From Defluviicoccus sp. (lineage in GTDB: Bacteria > Pseudomonadota > Alphaproteobacteria > Rhodospirillales > Defluviicoccaceae), in the NCBI GenBank assembly GCA_029624735.1, contig JARSSM010000007.1, positions 1-64,000 of the forward strand: 64,000 nt of DNA, read 5' to 3'. Below, piece by piece: positions 39,257-47,094 of the stretch (positions are counted from its first letter, which is position 1; every line of letters begins with the position of its first letter). The notes beneath the pieces are model-generated. The model saw nothing but the letters and a program-made list of their open reading frames with translations. It made no database searches and was not told the DNA's origin. Made by a program: the position numbers and the translations under genes.

Positions 39257-39390
39257 AGCCTCCTCACGGATCGGCCGCAGGGAGCCAGCGCTTCCCGCCG
39301 CGCAGGCGCCCTGCGGTCTTCTTTTTGTTCCCACTCGCCCATAAAGCGGCCGCGCGTTGCCCTCTCCTGTCCGGCGTGCGACAACGCGGC

Positions 39391-40848
39391 ATGGATGCCA
39401 CACGCAATCCACTCGTCCTGGACTGGACCGGCCGGGCGCCGCGCATCCTGGTGCTTGGCGATGTCATGCTCGACCGGGCGCTGATCGGCAGCTGCGAGCG
39501 GATTTCGCCAGAAGCGCCGGTGCAGGTGGTCGACGTCCGCGAGAGCCGGCGGCAACTGGGCGGCGCCGGCAATGTTGTCCGCAACTGCCTGGCGCTGGGC
39601 GCTGAAGCGTGGCTGGTGAGCGTGATCGGCGCCGACGCGGCCGCCGCCGAGGTGCGCGCGCTGCTCACCGACTGCGGCGCCGGTGATCAGTCCGTGCTTA
39701 CGGAAACGGATCGGCAGACGACCGAGAAGACGCGCGTCTTTGCCGCCCATCAGCAGGTGGTGCGGCTCGATACGGAAGTTCGCAGCGCGATCACGCGGGA
39801 GAACGAAGACCACCTGCTTGACTGCCTGCAGGCGGCAGACGAGATCGACGCCCTGATCATCTCCGACTACGCCAAGGGGGTGGTGACGGAGCGGCTTTGC
39901 CGCGCCGCGATCGCCTGGGCGCGCAGCCGCGGCCTGCCGGCCTTCTGCGATCCGAAGGGCCGCGACTTCACGAAGTACTCAGGCGCGAGCGTATTGACGC
40001 CGAACCGCCGGGAAGCCGCGGACGCCGTCGGCTACCCGTTGAGCGACGCTTCAAGGATCGAGCGTGCCGGCAGGCAACTGCGGGAGACGCTGGCACTCGA
40101 TCACTGCCTGATCACCTTGGGCGAGGACGGCATGGCGCTGTTCTCGGCCGAAGGCGTGCACCGCTTGCCGTCCCGGGCGCGCGAAGTGTTCGACATCACC
40201 GGCGCCGGCGATACCGTCGTCGCCGCGCTCGCGGTCGCGTGCGCCGCCGGCACCGACGTCCGCCGGGCTTGCGAGATCGCCAACATCGCGGCCGGCCTCA
40301 AGGTCGCCAAGCTCGGTGCGGCGACGGTCTCACGCGATGAGTTGGCGGCGGAACTGGCGCGCGGACCGCACGGCATGCCGCCTTCAGCCAAAATCAAGAC
40401 ACGCGACGAGATCAGCCGCATCGCGGCGGCGGCGCGGGCGGACGGACGCAAGCTCGTCTTCACCAACGGCTGCTTCGATATCCTCCACCGCGGCCACACG
40501 GAACTCCTGCAGGCGGCAGCCGGGATGGGCGACGTCCTGATCGTCGGCCTCAACACGGATCGCTCGGTGACAGGCCTCAAGGGGCCGGACCGACCGATCA
40601 TGAGCGAGGACGACCGCGCCCATCTGCTGGCGGCGCTGGCAGCGGTCGATTACGTCGTGCTGTTCGATGAGGAGACGCCGCTTGAACTGATCGCAGCCAT
40701 TGCACCGGACGTGCTGGTCAAGGGCGGCGACTACGCGGCCGATGCGATCGTCGGCGCCGATCTCGTGCGGGCGCGCGGGGGCCAAGTGCGGGTCGTTCCC
40801 CTCCTCCCCGGACGCTCAACCTCGGCGATCGTGCGCCGCCTGACTTAA
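39391..40848 (+). CDS. hldE: Bifunctional heptose kinase/ADP-heptose synthetase HldE
   Basis: A 485-residue two-domain enzyme of ADP-heptose synthesis for lipopolysaccharide core. Residues 1 to about 320 are the PfkB-type kinase (RILVLGDVMLDR; RQLGGAGNVVRN; catalytic FDITGAGDTVVAAL). From about 350 comes the nucleotidyltransferase, with FTNGCFDILHRGHTELL containing the HxGH motif. The start at 39391 gives the usual length; the longer frame has no support. It follows the phosphatase gene by 134 bases and is convergent with recR. Confidence 0.96.
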   Translation: MDATRNPLVLDWTGRAPRILVLGDVMLDRALIGSCERISPEAPVQVVDVRESRRQLGGAGNVVRNCLALGAEAWLVSVIGADAAAAEVRALLTDCGAGDQSVLTETDRQTTEKTRVFAAHQQVVRLDTEVRSAITRENEDHLLDCLQAADEIDALIISDYAKGVVTERLCRAAIAWARSRGLPAFCDPKGRDFTKYSGASVLTPNRREAADAVGYPLSDASRIERAGRQLRETLALDHCLITLGEDGMALFSAEGVHRLPSRAREVFDITGAGDTVVAALAVACAAGTDVRRACEIANIAAGLKVAKLGAATVSRDELAAELARGPHGMPPSAKIKTRDEISRIAAAARADGRKLVFTNGCFDILHRGHTELLQAAAGMGDVLIVGLNTDRSVTGLKGPDRPIMSEDDRAHLLAALAAVDYVVLFDEETPLELIAAIAPDVLVKGGDYAADAIVGADLVRARGGQVRVVPLLPGRSTSAIVRRLT

Positions 40849-40856
40849 GGAGGCCG

Positions 40857-41450
40857 TCAGCCGAGGTCGCGGCGGGCTTTCAGCGCCGTGACCAGCGTCG
40901 CCTCGTCCATGTAGTCGAGCTCGCCACCCAAGGGCACGCCATGCGCAATGCCGGTGACGCCGACGCCCGAGCCAGCCAGGCGATCGGCGATGTAGTGCGC
41001 GGTCGTCTGGCCGTCGACGGTGAAACTCAAGGCCAAGATCACCTCGCGCACCTGGCTTGCATGGACGCGGGCAATCAGCTGCGGAATGCGCAGCTCATCC
41101 GGGCCGACGCCATCAAGCGCGGAGAGCGTGCCCCCCAGCACATGGTAACGCCCCTTGAAGAAGCTGGTACGCTCAAGCGCCCACAGGTCCGACACGTCCT
41201 CGATGACACATAACGCTGCCGGATCGCGGGCGGGATCGGCGCAGATGGCGCACGGGCTTTTCGTGTCGAGGTTGCCGCATTCGGCGCAAACCAGGACATG
41301 CTCGGCCGCCGCCGTCATCGCCTGCACAAGCGGCAGCATGAGCGTTTCGCGCCGCTTGAGCATGTGCAGCGCCGCGCGCCGGGCCGAACGCGGCCCCAGC
41401 CCGGGCAGCTTGGCAAGCTGCTGGATCAGGCGCTCGATGTCCGAGGACAT
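40857..41450 (-). CDS. recR: Recombination mediator RecR
   Basis: A 197-residue DNA-repair protein of the RecFOR pathway. It shows the helix-hairpin-helix [18 protein letters not shown], a four-cysteine zinc motif ([16 protein letters not shown]), the Toprim start [13 protein letters not shown], and the C-terminal [16 protein letters not shown] block. It ends the dnaX-(CYTH)-ybaB-recR run; ybaB lies 57 bases upstream. Confidence 0.97.
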   Translation of the reverse strand: MSSDIERLIQQLAKLPGLGPRSARRAALHMLKRRETLMLPLVQAMTAAAEHVLVCAECGNLDTKSPCAICADPARDPAALCVIEDVSDLWALERTSFFKGRYHVLGGTLSALDGVGPDELRIPQLIARVHASQVREVILALSFTVDGQTTAHYIADRLAGSGVGVTGIAHGVPLGGELDYMDEATLVTALKARRDLG

Positions 41451-41507
41451 TGGTCCAAGCGGCTCCGGCTGCCGGAACGCGCCCGAAAGGCCGTCCGCCG
41501 GCGGCCG

Positions 41508-41831
41508 CTAGAGCGGCAGGTTGAGGCCAGGCGGCAACTTGAGACCGCCGGTCAGCTCCGCCATCCGCTCGGCGACATGCGCCTCGATCTTTGCCTTGGC
41601 ATCGTTGCAGGCGGCAACCAGCAGGTCCTCCAGGACCTCCACTTCCGCCGGATCGAGCAATGACGGATCGATCTTGATGCGGCGCACCTCGCCCTTGCCG
41701 GTCATCGTTACCTGCACCATGCCCCCGCCCGATGCGCCCGTCAGCTCGGCGCCGGCAAGCTGTTCTTGCAGCTCACCCATCTTCGCCTGCAGCTTCTGCG
41801 CCTGCTTCATCATTTGCCCGAGGTTCTTCAT
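41508..41831 (-). CDS. ybaB: YbaB/EbfC-family nucleoid-associated protein
   Basis: A 107-residue small DNA-binding protein. The N-terminal helix MKNLGQMMKQAQKLQAKMGE and the later VTMTGKGEVRRIKIDPSLLD strand region are typical of the family, which forms tweezer-shaped dimers. Placement between dnaX and recR is conserved across bacteria, here with the CYTH gene inserted before it (75-base gap). Confidence 0.95.
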   Translation of the reverse strand: MKNLGQMMKQAQKLQAKMGELQEQLAGAELTGASGGGMVQVTMTGKGEVRRIKIDPSLLDPAEVEVLEDLLVAACNDAKAKIEAHVAERMAELTGGLKLPPGLNLPL

Positions 41832-41906
41832 TATCCGTTCCGTTTCCCGCCTGACATGGTGGCTGCAGCCGTTCGCTCCCTCTATAGCAATCCCGAGAGC
41901 ACGCCG

Positions 41907-42371
41907 CTACCAGCGGCTGAACGGCTTGAGCGCAAGATTGGCGTTGAGGTAACGCACGTCGTCGGTCACTTCGAGCCCGGCCCAGTCGGGAAGCACGAGT
42001 TCGGCGTCCTCGCTTTCCAGCTCAACCTCGGCCAGCACGAGGCCGGCATTGACACCAGCAAAGACATCGACCACCCATTCCCGCCCTGCGAACATGCTGG
42101 CGTAACGCGTCTTCTCGATCACCGGCTGGATGCACAGCGTGTCCAGCATTTCGTCGGCGTCGGCAGGCGCGATCGGGTATTCGTACTCGTCGCGGATCAT
42201 GCCCTTTTTCGGCCCCTTGATGGTCAGGAATGCTTGCGCGCCGTAGCGGCGCACCCGAACCGAGAGCGCGGCGCTGCTGACGAGGTAGCCCTGGCGGATG
42301 GTCTGGCCGCCATCCTGGGGGCGCCAGAGTTCGCGCTTGACGAGAAACTTGCGCTCGATTTCCTGTGCCAA
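41907..42371 (-). CDS. CYTH-domain protein (triphosphate tunnel metalloenzyme)
   Basis: A 154-residue CYTH-fold protein. The signature ExExK is at residues 4-8 (QEIERKFLV), followed by IRQGYLVSSAALSVRVRR and the later strand VLAEVELES. Such single-domain bacterial members commonly hydrolyse inorganic triphosphate; a class IV adenylate cyclase role is less likely. It begins 6 bases after dnaX and so appears to be part of the dnaX operon, an unusual insertion into dnaX-ybaB-recR. Confidence 0.9.
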   Translation of the reverse strand: MAQEIERKFLVKRELWRPQDGGQTIRQGYLVSSAALSVRVRRYGAQAFLTIKGPKKGMIRDEYEYPIAPADADEMLDTLCIQPVIEKTRYASMFAGREWVVDVFAGVNAGLVLAEVELESEDAELVLPDWAGLEVTDDVRYLNANLALKPFSRW

Positions 42372-42377
42372 CCGCCG

Positions 42378-44222
42378 TTACTCCATCGGCCCGTTGTCGC
42401 CGTCCGCATCGGCATCGAGGGCCTCGCCATCGATGGCTTCAGGCGCGGCATCGGCCGGCGGCGGCACGACGCGGATCTGCTCCAGCGTCGCGCCCGGAAA
42501 AACGCGCATGATTTCGGCAATGACGGGATGATTGAGCACGGCCGCGCGCCGCTCCGATGCGGCTGCCTGCTGCTGCTCATAAAGTGACGGCGAACCGGGC
42601 GCGGTGGACACCGTGACCAGCCAGCGCCGGCCCGTCTCAGCGCCAAGGAAGCGGCTCAAGCGCTGTGGCAGGTCAGCCGGCGCCTGCGATGTGAGGTTGA
42701 TCTCGATCTGGCCGTCCGCGAACCGCACCAGCCGCACGCCGGAAACAAGCTGGCCATGCAGGATGACCTCTTTGTGCTGCAGGACCAGCGCCACGACGTC
42801 ATCGAAACTGCGCAGCGCGATCGGCCCGCCCTCTGCCGGCCCGGCCGCGCCGGCTTCCGATGCACCCAGCGCTGGCCGCACCGCGACTTGCGCCACTGGC
42901 CCCGGCGGCGGGTCACCCGCTCGCGGCTGTCCGCGCGGCGGCGTTGACACCGTCCGCGCCGGCTGCGGCGAAACCGGGGCCACCGGCTGAGCGGCCGAGG
43001 CGCCGGGCGGCGGCGGCGATGACGGCCTGGTCCCCCGGCTCAAGCTCTCGATCGCGTCCGCCGGCGTCGGTAGCCTTGCGGCGTAGGCGATCCGGATCAG
43101 CACCATCTCGGCCGCCTGGATCGGCACCGGCGCCGCCCGCGTTTCGCCCAAGCCCTTCAGCAGCATCTGCCAGACGCGGGTCACTTCCGCCATCTCGAGC
43201 TTGCCGGCCATGGCGCCGCCGCGCACCCGCTCGGCCTCGGCAACGCCGGGCGCTGCGGCCGCCGCCGGCACCACCTTGATGCGGGTGATCCAGTGCGTCA
43301 GCTCCAGAAGATCCTCCAGCACCGCGGCCGGATCGGCACCGGCAGCGTAGCGCCCGCTCAAGATATCGAGCGCGGTTGCGATCTCACCTCGCATCAGCGC
43401 ATCGAACAGGTCGAAGACGACGGTGCGGTCGACGAGGCCCAGCATGTCCCGCACCACGGCCTCGTCGATCTGCCCCTCGCCCAGCGCAATTGCCTGGTCC
43501 AACAGGCTCAAGCCATCGCGGACGCTGCCGTCGGCGGCGCGTGCGATCAGGTTGAGGGCAGCTTCGCTGGCGCTCACCCCTTCCGCCGTCGCCACCTTCT
43601 GCAGGTGGCGGGCAATCTCCACCGTGTCGACCCGGCGCAGATCGAAGCGCTGGCAGCGGGAAAGCACGGTGACCGGCACCTTGCGGATCTCGGTCGTCGC
43701 GAAGATGAACTTCACGTGCTCCGGCGGCTCCTCCAGCGTCTTCAACAGCGCATTGAAGGAGTGCGTCGAGAGCATGTGCACCTCGTCGACGATATAGACC
43801 TTGTAGCGCGCCGAGGTCGGCCGGTAGGGAACGCCGTCCAAGAGCTCGCGGATCTCCTCGACCTTGGTGCGGCTGGCGGCGTCCATCTCGATCACATCGA
43901 GGTGGCGGTCCTGGGCGATGGCGACGCAGTGGCTGCAGACGCCGCAGGGCTCCGGTGTCGGACCGCCCTGGCCATCGGCCCCGATACAGTTGAGCGCGCG
44001 GGCGATGATGCGCGCCGTGGTCGTTTTGCCGACGCCACGCACGCCGGACAGCATGTAGGCATGGGCGAGACGGCCCGAGCGCAGCGCGTTGCCGAGCGTG
44101 CGCACCATCGCCTCCTGGCCGATCAGCTGGGCGAAGGTCTGGGGCCGGTACTTGCGTGCCAGCACCCGATAGGGCTGGGTCTGCCCGAACGGGGCGGAAG
44201 TGCCGGGCTCGGCAGTCGTCAT
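42378..44222 (-). CDS. dnaX: DNA polymerase III subunits gamma and tau
   Basis: A 614-residue clamp-loader ATPase. It opens with RVLARKYRPQTFAQLIGQEAM, has Walker A GVRGVGKTT, a zinc-type cluster with CxxC in EPCGVCSHC, and the DEVHML Walker B. A proline/alanine-rich linker separates the ATPase from the tau C-terminal region. The start at 44222 is the ATG in MTTAEPG; the longer frame would run into the SRP RNA. I see no A-rich slippery heptamer for gamma production. The SRP RNA lies just upstream. Confidence 0.96.
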   Translation of the reverse strand: MTTAEPGTSAPFGQTQPYRVLARKYRPQTFAQLIGQEAMVRTLGNALRSGRLAHAYMLSGVRGVGKTTTARIIARALNCIGADGQGGPTPEPCGVCSHCVAIAQDRHLDVIEMDAASRTKVEEIRELLDGVPYRPTSARYKVYIVDEVHMLSTHSFNALLKTLEEPPEHVKFIFATTEIRKVPVTVLSRCQRFDLRRVDTVEIARHLQKVATAEGVSASEAALNLIARAADGSVRDGLSLLDQAIALGEGQIDEAVVRDMLGLVDRTVVFDLFDALMRGEIATALDILSGRYAAGADPAAVLEDLLELTHWITRIKVVPAAAAAPGVAEAERVRGGAMAGKLEMAEVTRVWQMLLKGLGETRAAPVPIQAAEMVLIRIAYAARLPTPADAIESLSRGTRPSSPPPPGASAAQPVAPVSPQPARTVSTPPRGQPRAGDPPPGPVAQVAVRPALGASEAGAAGPAEGGPIALRSFDDVVALVLQHKEVILHGQLVSGVRLVRFADGQIEINLTSQAPADLPQRLSRFLGAETGRRWLVTVSTAPGSPSLYEQQQAAASERRAAVLNHPVIAEIMRVFPGATLEQIRVVPPPADAAPEAIDGEALDADADGDNGPME

Positions 44223-44274
44223 CCGGGCGCTCCGATGCTCGCCATCGTTCCGTCGCCGACCACAAGGGGTCGAG

Positions 44275-44372
44275 TGGGAGACTGGCGAGCGACCCGAACC
44301 GGAACTCGTTACGGCTGCTTCCTTCCGGACCTGACCGGGTTGGCGAGGGGTCCGTCCGCCGCCAGCCTCCCA
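44275..44372 (-). ncRNA. ffs: Signal recognition particle RNA (small bacterial type)
   Basis: On the minus strand the universal apical core GTCAGGTCCGGAAGGAAGCA is intact. The two ends pair as TGGGAG-CTGGCG with CGCCAG-CTCCCA, each interrupted by one unpaired base, giving a closed hairpin of about 98 nt, the size of a bacterial 4.5S RNA. The ends were set by this terminal stem. It lies 53 bases upstream of dnaX, a common alphaproteobacterial position, and works with Ffh in membrane-protein targeting. Confidence 0.93.
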
Positions 44373-44443
44373 AGGCGAGACTATCGGTCGCAGGGGCGGG
44401 CTTAGCAAGCAGCAATCGGCGGCGGCGTCGCGTTGAGTCCGGC

Positions 44444-44752
44444 CTAGCCGGCCCGCGATGAGAGACGATTGCGCCAGTAGTCCGGCGTGCGGCTATGGTG
44501 CATCACCGCGAGTATGAGCACATGATCCGCTTCCACGGAATACAGCACTCCGTACGGAAACGTGTGCGCAAGACAACGACGAATCTCCCCTTGGATCTTT
44601 CGCCATCGGGTAGGAGCCTCGACAATCCGCTCAATTGTCCTTTCGACTTCGATCGTGAAACGGGCTCCGAGACCAGGCTGGCGGCTTTCGTAGTAAACCA
44701 CGGATTCGAGATACTCAACGCGGGCGTCGGGATGAAATTCGTAGAGCGTCAC
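44444..44752 (-). CDS. RelE/ParE-family toxin
   Basis: A 102-residue toxin of the RelE/ParE superfamily, recognised by FHPDARVEYLESVVYYESRQPGLG, the middle EVERTIERIVEAPTRWRKI, and the C-terminal FPYGVLYSVEADHVLILAVMHHSRTPDYWRNR in sequence. The tail RxPxYWxxR is typical of ParE-like gyrase or ribosome-directed toxins. It overlaps the antitoxin gene by four bases, downstream of it. Confidence 0.88.
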   Translation of the reverse strand: MTLYEFHPDARVEYLESVVYYESRQPGLGARFTIEVERTIERIVEAPTRWRKIQGEIRRCLAHTFPYGVLYSVEADHVLILAVMHHSRTPDYWRNRLSSRAG

Positions 44753-44982
44753 CGCTTGGCCAAGCGGCGTGCCTCGGCCAAAACATCCTCGCCTGGGATT
44801 GTCTTGACGCTTCCGGAGCGGACTTGTTCGAGGCGCCTGTTTGCCTCATCAATCCACAGCCGCTGGATCTCGTCGGGTGGGGTTGAATCCAGACTTTCTA
44901 CAAGAAAATCAGCCAGTTCGGCTCGCTGAGCAGGAGTCAGGCGCAGCGCGTCTCGTGCGATCTGTTCCAGCGTTGTGGTCAT
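44749..44982 (-). CDS. Addiction-module antitoxin (TIGR02574-like)
   Basis: A 77-residue antitoxin of the small putative-addiction-module family, with the pattern LTPAQRAELADFLVESLD followed by a helical C-terminus ending EDVLAEARRLAKR. The start at 44982 (MTTTLEQI) is preferred over the longer frame from 45042. It overlaps the downstream toxin start (ATGA), the usual tight arrangement that gives coupled synthesis. Confidence 0.82.
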   Translation of the reverse strand: MTTTLEQIARDALRLTPAQRAELADFLVESLDSTPPDEIQRLWIDEANRRLEQVRSGSVKTIPGEDVLAEARRLAKR

Positions 44983-45193
44983 GCCGTGACGATACTCCTC
45001 GGATAGCGGCGCCTCAAGCCTGGAAGGCTCAACGCTCAGCATCAGCGGTGGCGGCCGCGACCTGCCAGCCGTTCGCGAACCTGGACGCCCCTTTGCGCGC
45101 CCACTTCAAGGGGAAAATGGTGATCGGCACGAGCGCATGGGCGAAGATCCGCTCAACGCCGGAGATCGGGCTCCTATTCTGAGGGCTCGTCAA

Positions 45194-45236
45194 GGACCAG
45201 CATGGCCATCAATGGTCCACAAAGTGTATGCATAAT
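45194..45236 (+). promoter_or_regulatory. Predicted hicBA operator/promoter region
   Basis: A 6-bp inverted repeat, GGACCA at 45194-45199 and TGGTCC at 45213-45218, precedes a -10-like CATAAT at 45231-45236, 22 bases upstream of hicB. Its position fits autoregulation by the HicB antitoxin. The -35 is unclear. Confidence 0.35.
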
Positions 45237-45257
45237 GCCGAGTTCAGGAGGTGCAGG

Positions 45258-45455
45258 GTGCTGACCGTAGAAACAGAACAGGAAGCGGACGGCCGCTGGA
45301 TCGCCGAGGTGCGCGATTTGCCAGGCGTTCTTGCCTACGGGGCTTCACGCGCCGAGGCGATCGTGAGGGCGGAATCGCTGGCGCTGCGCGTGCTTGCCGA
45401 CCGTCTGGAGCATGGCGAAGCCGTTCCGGAAGTCAAAGGCTTGTTTGCTGCGTGA
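45258..45455 (+). CDS. hicB: HicB-type antitoxin
   Basis: A 65-residue HicB-fold antitoxin, recognised by the sequence ETEQEADGRWIAEVRDLPGV followed by YGASRAEAIVRAESLALRVL. I start at a GTG (45258) because AGGAGG at 45246-45251 lies six bases before it; the frame continues upstream to 45228. The N-terminal domain mimics an inactive RNase H fold and blocks HicA. No C-terminal DNA-binding domain is present at this length. The order hicB then hicA is the reverse of the classical hicAB. Confidence 0.85.
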   Translation: MLTVETEQEADGRWIAEVRDLPGVLAYGASRAEAIVRAESLALRVLADRLEHGEAVPEVKGLFAA

Positions 45456-45664
45456 GTCGCTGGCCCGCCGTCAAAGCCGGCCGCGTACTCGCTGCCCTTG
45501 CGAGGATCGGCTGGCGGATCGCGCGACAATCGGGCTCCCATCGCGTGCTGCGGCGCGAGGGCTGGCCAGATGTCGTGTTCGCATTTCACGATTCTGAGGA
45601 GATCGGTCCCCGAATGCTTGCCCGCATAGCGAGGCAGACGGGCCTGCAGCCGGATGACTTGTAG
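45452..45664 (+). CDS. hicA: HicA-type toxin
   Basis: A 70-residue double-stranded-RNA-binding-like mRNA interferase. The catalytic histidine is His30 in RQSGSHRVLRREGW, with the typical N-terminal KAGRVLAALARIGWRI helix and the closing ARIARQTGLQPDDL. The GTG start overlaps the hicB stop by four bases (GTGA), so the pair is translationally coupled. Its frame starts upstream in other frames but only this portion is HicA. Confidence 0.85.
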   Translation: MSRWPAVKAGRVLAALARIGWRIARQSGSHRVLRREGWPDVVFAFHDSEEIGPRMLARIARQTGLQPDDL

Positions 45665-45730
45665 ACCCATGCCGGCTAGCTGTCTGGAGAAGCGATGGGC
45701 AACCCGGATATCCGTGCAGATGCGAAGGTT

Positions 45731-45824
45731 CCCGCAATCCGCTAACGCTGCTTGCGGGCTACGACTGGCGGGTTACGGTTGGCCGATCGGCGGCGCACTG
45801 CCCATCGCGCCGGTGCGGAACCAG
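45731..45824. repeat. 94-bp duplicated segment, copy 1
   Basis: This 94-base segment matches 45877-45970 at 87 of 94 positions in direct orientation. It corresponds to the 3' end and downstream hairpin of the cupin gene, detached from any gene. Both copies carry CCCGCAA...TTGCGGG, a 7-bp stem with a 14-base loop. Confidence 0.85.
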
Positions 45825-45876
45825 CAAGCCGTAGCAAGCCGTAGTAATCCGGGATGGCGGCGGGGCGATTGAAGTC

Positions 45877-45970
45877 CCCGCAATTCGCTAACGCTGCTTG
45901 CGGGCTACGGTTGGCGGGCTACGGTTGGCGGGTGGGCGGCGCACTGCCCATCGCGCCGGTGCGGAACCAG
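45877..45970. repeat. 94-bp duplicated segment, copy 2 (cupin gene 3' end)
   Basis: The second copy overlaps the last 17 codons of the cupin gene and its downstream hairpin at 45877-45904, which may serve as its terminator. Within it the 14-mer GGGCTACGGTTGGC occurs twice in tandem. Differences from copy 1 are seven substitutions with no gaps. Confidence 0.85.
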
Positions 45971-46413
45971 GCCTCGAAGAGGTTGCAGCGGGGATCGCCT
46001 TCCGGAGGCGCCCAGGCGGCGAAGTCCTTGTCCGCGGCCGGATCGTAAGGCCCGGGCTTGAGCTCGAACAGGACCGAGCCCGGCTCCAGGCCTGCAAAGC
46101 TGTGCCAGGTGCCGGGCTCCGTCTCGATGCCGAAGGTGGGACCGCCGGCGCTGAGCACGATGCGGTCCGTGAGCACGCCTTCGGGCGTGAACAGCACGAG
46201 GACCACCCGGCCCTTGAGCGCAATCGAAAGCTCCCACTTGCCGGCCTCGCCATGCCGGTGCGGGCGGATGTAGGAGCCGGGCTCGATCGCGTTGCAGAAC
46301 CGCTGCACGGGATCGGTGGCGCTCGCGTGGATATCCCAGTTCGCACGCAGGCGCGCGCGGCCGGCGGCTTGGGTGCTGAGCGCGGCCAACGCCTCGGCTG
46401 TGATCGCTTTCAT
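45919..46413 (-). CDS. WbuC-type cupin protein
   Basis: A 164-residue cupin-fold protein similar to WbuC, often encoded in polysaccharide loci. The metal-binding pattern IRPHRHGEAGKWE and the later GTWHSFAGLEPGSVLFELKPGPY are visible. The function of the family is unknown; a role in sugar or O-antigen metabolism is suggested by relatives only. It overlaps the cytochrome b561 gene start-to-stop (ATGA). Its C-terminal codons lie in the 94-bp duplicated segment. Confidence 0.8.
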   Translation of the reverse strand: MKAITAEALAALSTQAAGRARLRANWDIHASATDPVQRFCNAIEPGSYIRPHRHGEAGKWELSIALKGRVVLVLFTPEGVLTDRIVLSAGGPTFGIETEPGTWHSFAGLEPGSVLFELKPGPYDPAADKDFAAWAPPEGDPRCNLFEAWFRTGAMGSAPPTRQP

Positions 46414-46976
46414 GGCCGGCCGAACGGCAGCATGCGCTGCAGCAGGCGGTTCTTGCGGATCAGCTGGTGTTTGAGCACCAGGCCGACGTGGCCCGCGATC
46501 GCCACCAGAAGCGCGTAGGCGGCGACGATGTGCGTCCATTTCGCCACCACCGCCACCAGTTCGTTCTTGCCGATCGGGTTGGCAAGGTGCACGGACGAAA
46601 ACAGGTGCACGCCGTAGCCGCCCGCCATGACGTAAAGATAACCGCTGATCGGCATCACGATCATGCCGGTGTAAAGCAGCGTTTCGACCCCGTGGCAGTA
46701 GCGGCGTTCGCCTTCACTCAGGCACGCCGCCCATTCGGGGAGCGGTGTGAGCTTGCGCCACGTGAGGCGGATCGTCGCCAATAGCAGGCCAACCAGGCCT
46801 ATCGACTTGTGCCAATTGTACAAAGTCGCTTGCGAAAACCCGAGCGTCGTTTCCTCTGGCCGCGTATTCAGCATCATCAACGCGGCGATGTACTGGAACA
46901 AGAACACGGCAACCACCGACCAGTGCAAGGCCTTGGCGACGACACCGTAGCGTTGAGGGGTGTTCAGAAGCTGCAC
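46410..46976 (-). CDS. Cytochrome b561-family protein
   Basis: A 188-residue four-span membrane cytochrome of the prokaryotic b561 (YodB/CybB) type. Haem-ligand histidines fit YGVVAKALHWSVVAVFLFQ (first span), YNWHKSIGLVGLLLA (second) and VAKWTHIVAAYALLVAIAGHVG (fourth). Such proteins pass electrons between quinone and periplasmic acceptors. The start is a GTG at 46976 with AAGG upstream; an ATG at 47015 would add 13 residues. It is coupled to the cupin gene by a four-base overlap. Confidence 0.88.
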   Translation of the reverse strand: MQLLNTPQRYGVVAKALHWSVVAVFLFQYIAALMMLNTRPEETTLGFSQATLYNWHKSIGLVGLLLATIRLTWRKLTPLPEWAACLSEGERRYCHGVETLLYTGMIVMPISGYLYVMAGGYGVHLFSSVHLANPIGKNELVAVVAKWTHIVAAYALLVAIAGHVGLVLKHQLIRKNRLLQRMLPFGRP

Positions 46977-47094
46977 GAGACGACCTTGGCGGCTATTGAT
47001 GCAATTGCATCTCATTCTAACTGGATTAGCCCGTCTTGTGTCAAACGTTGAACACGAGGAGCGCGACAGCCTGGACGAGGCGAAGCGCTTGATA

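Noticed and set aside
37670..39412. 580-codon minus-strand frame over the phosphatase fusion
   Set aside because: A shadow of the real gene; the plus-strand product shows the PhoX-like unit.
42378..44222. Programmed frameshift in dnaX
   Set aside because: No A-rich slippery heptamer with a following stem could be seen.
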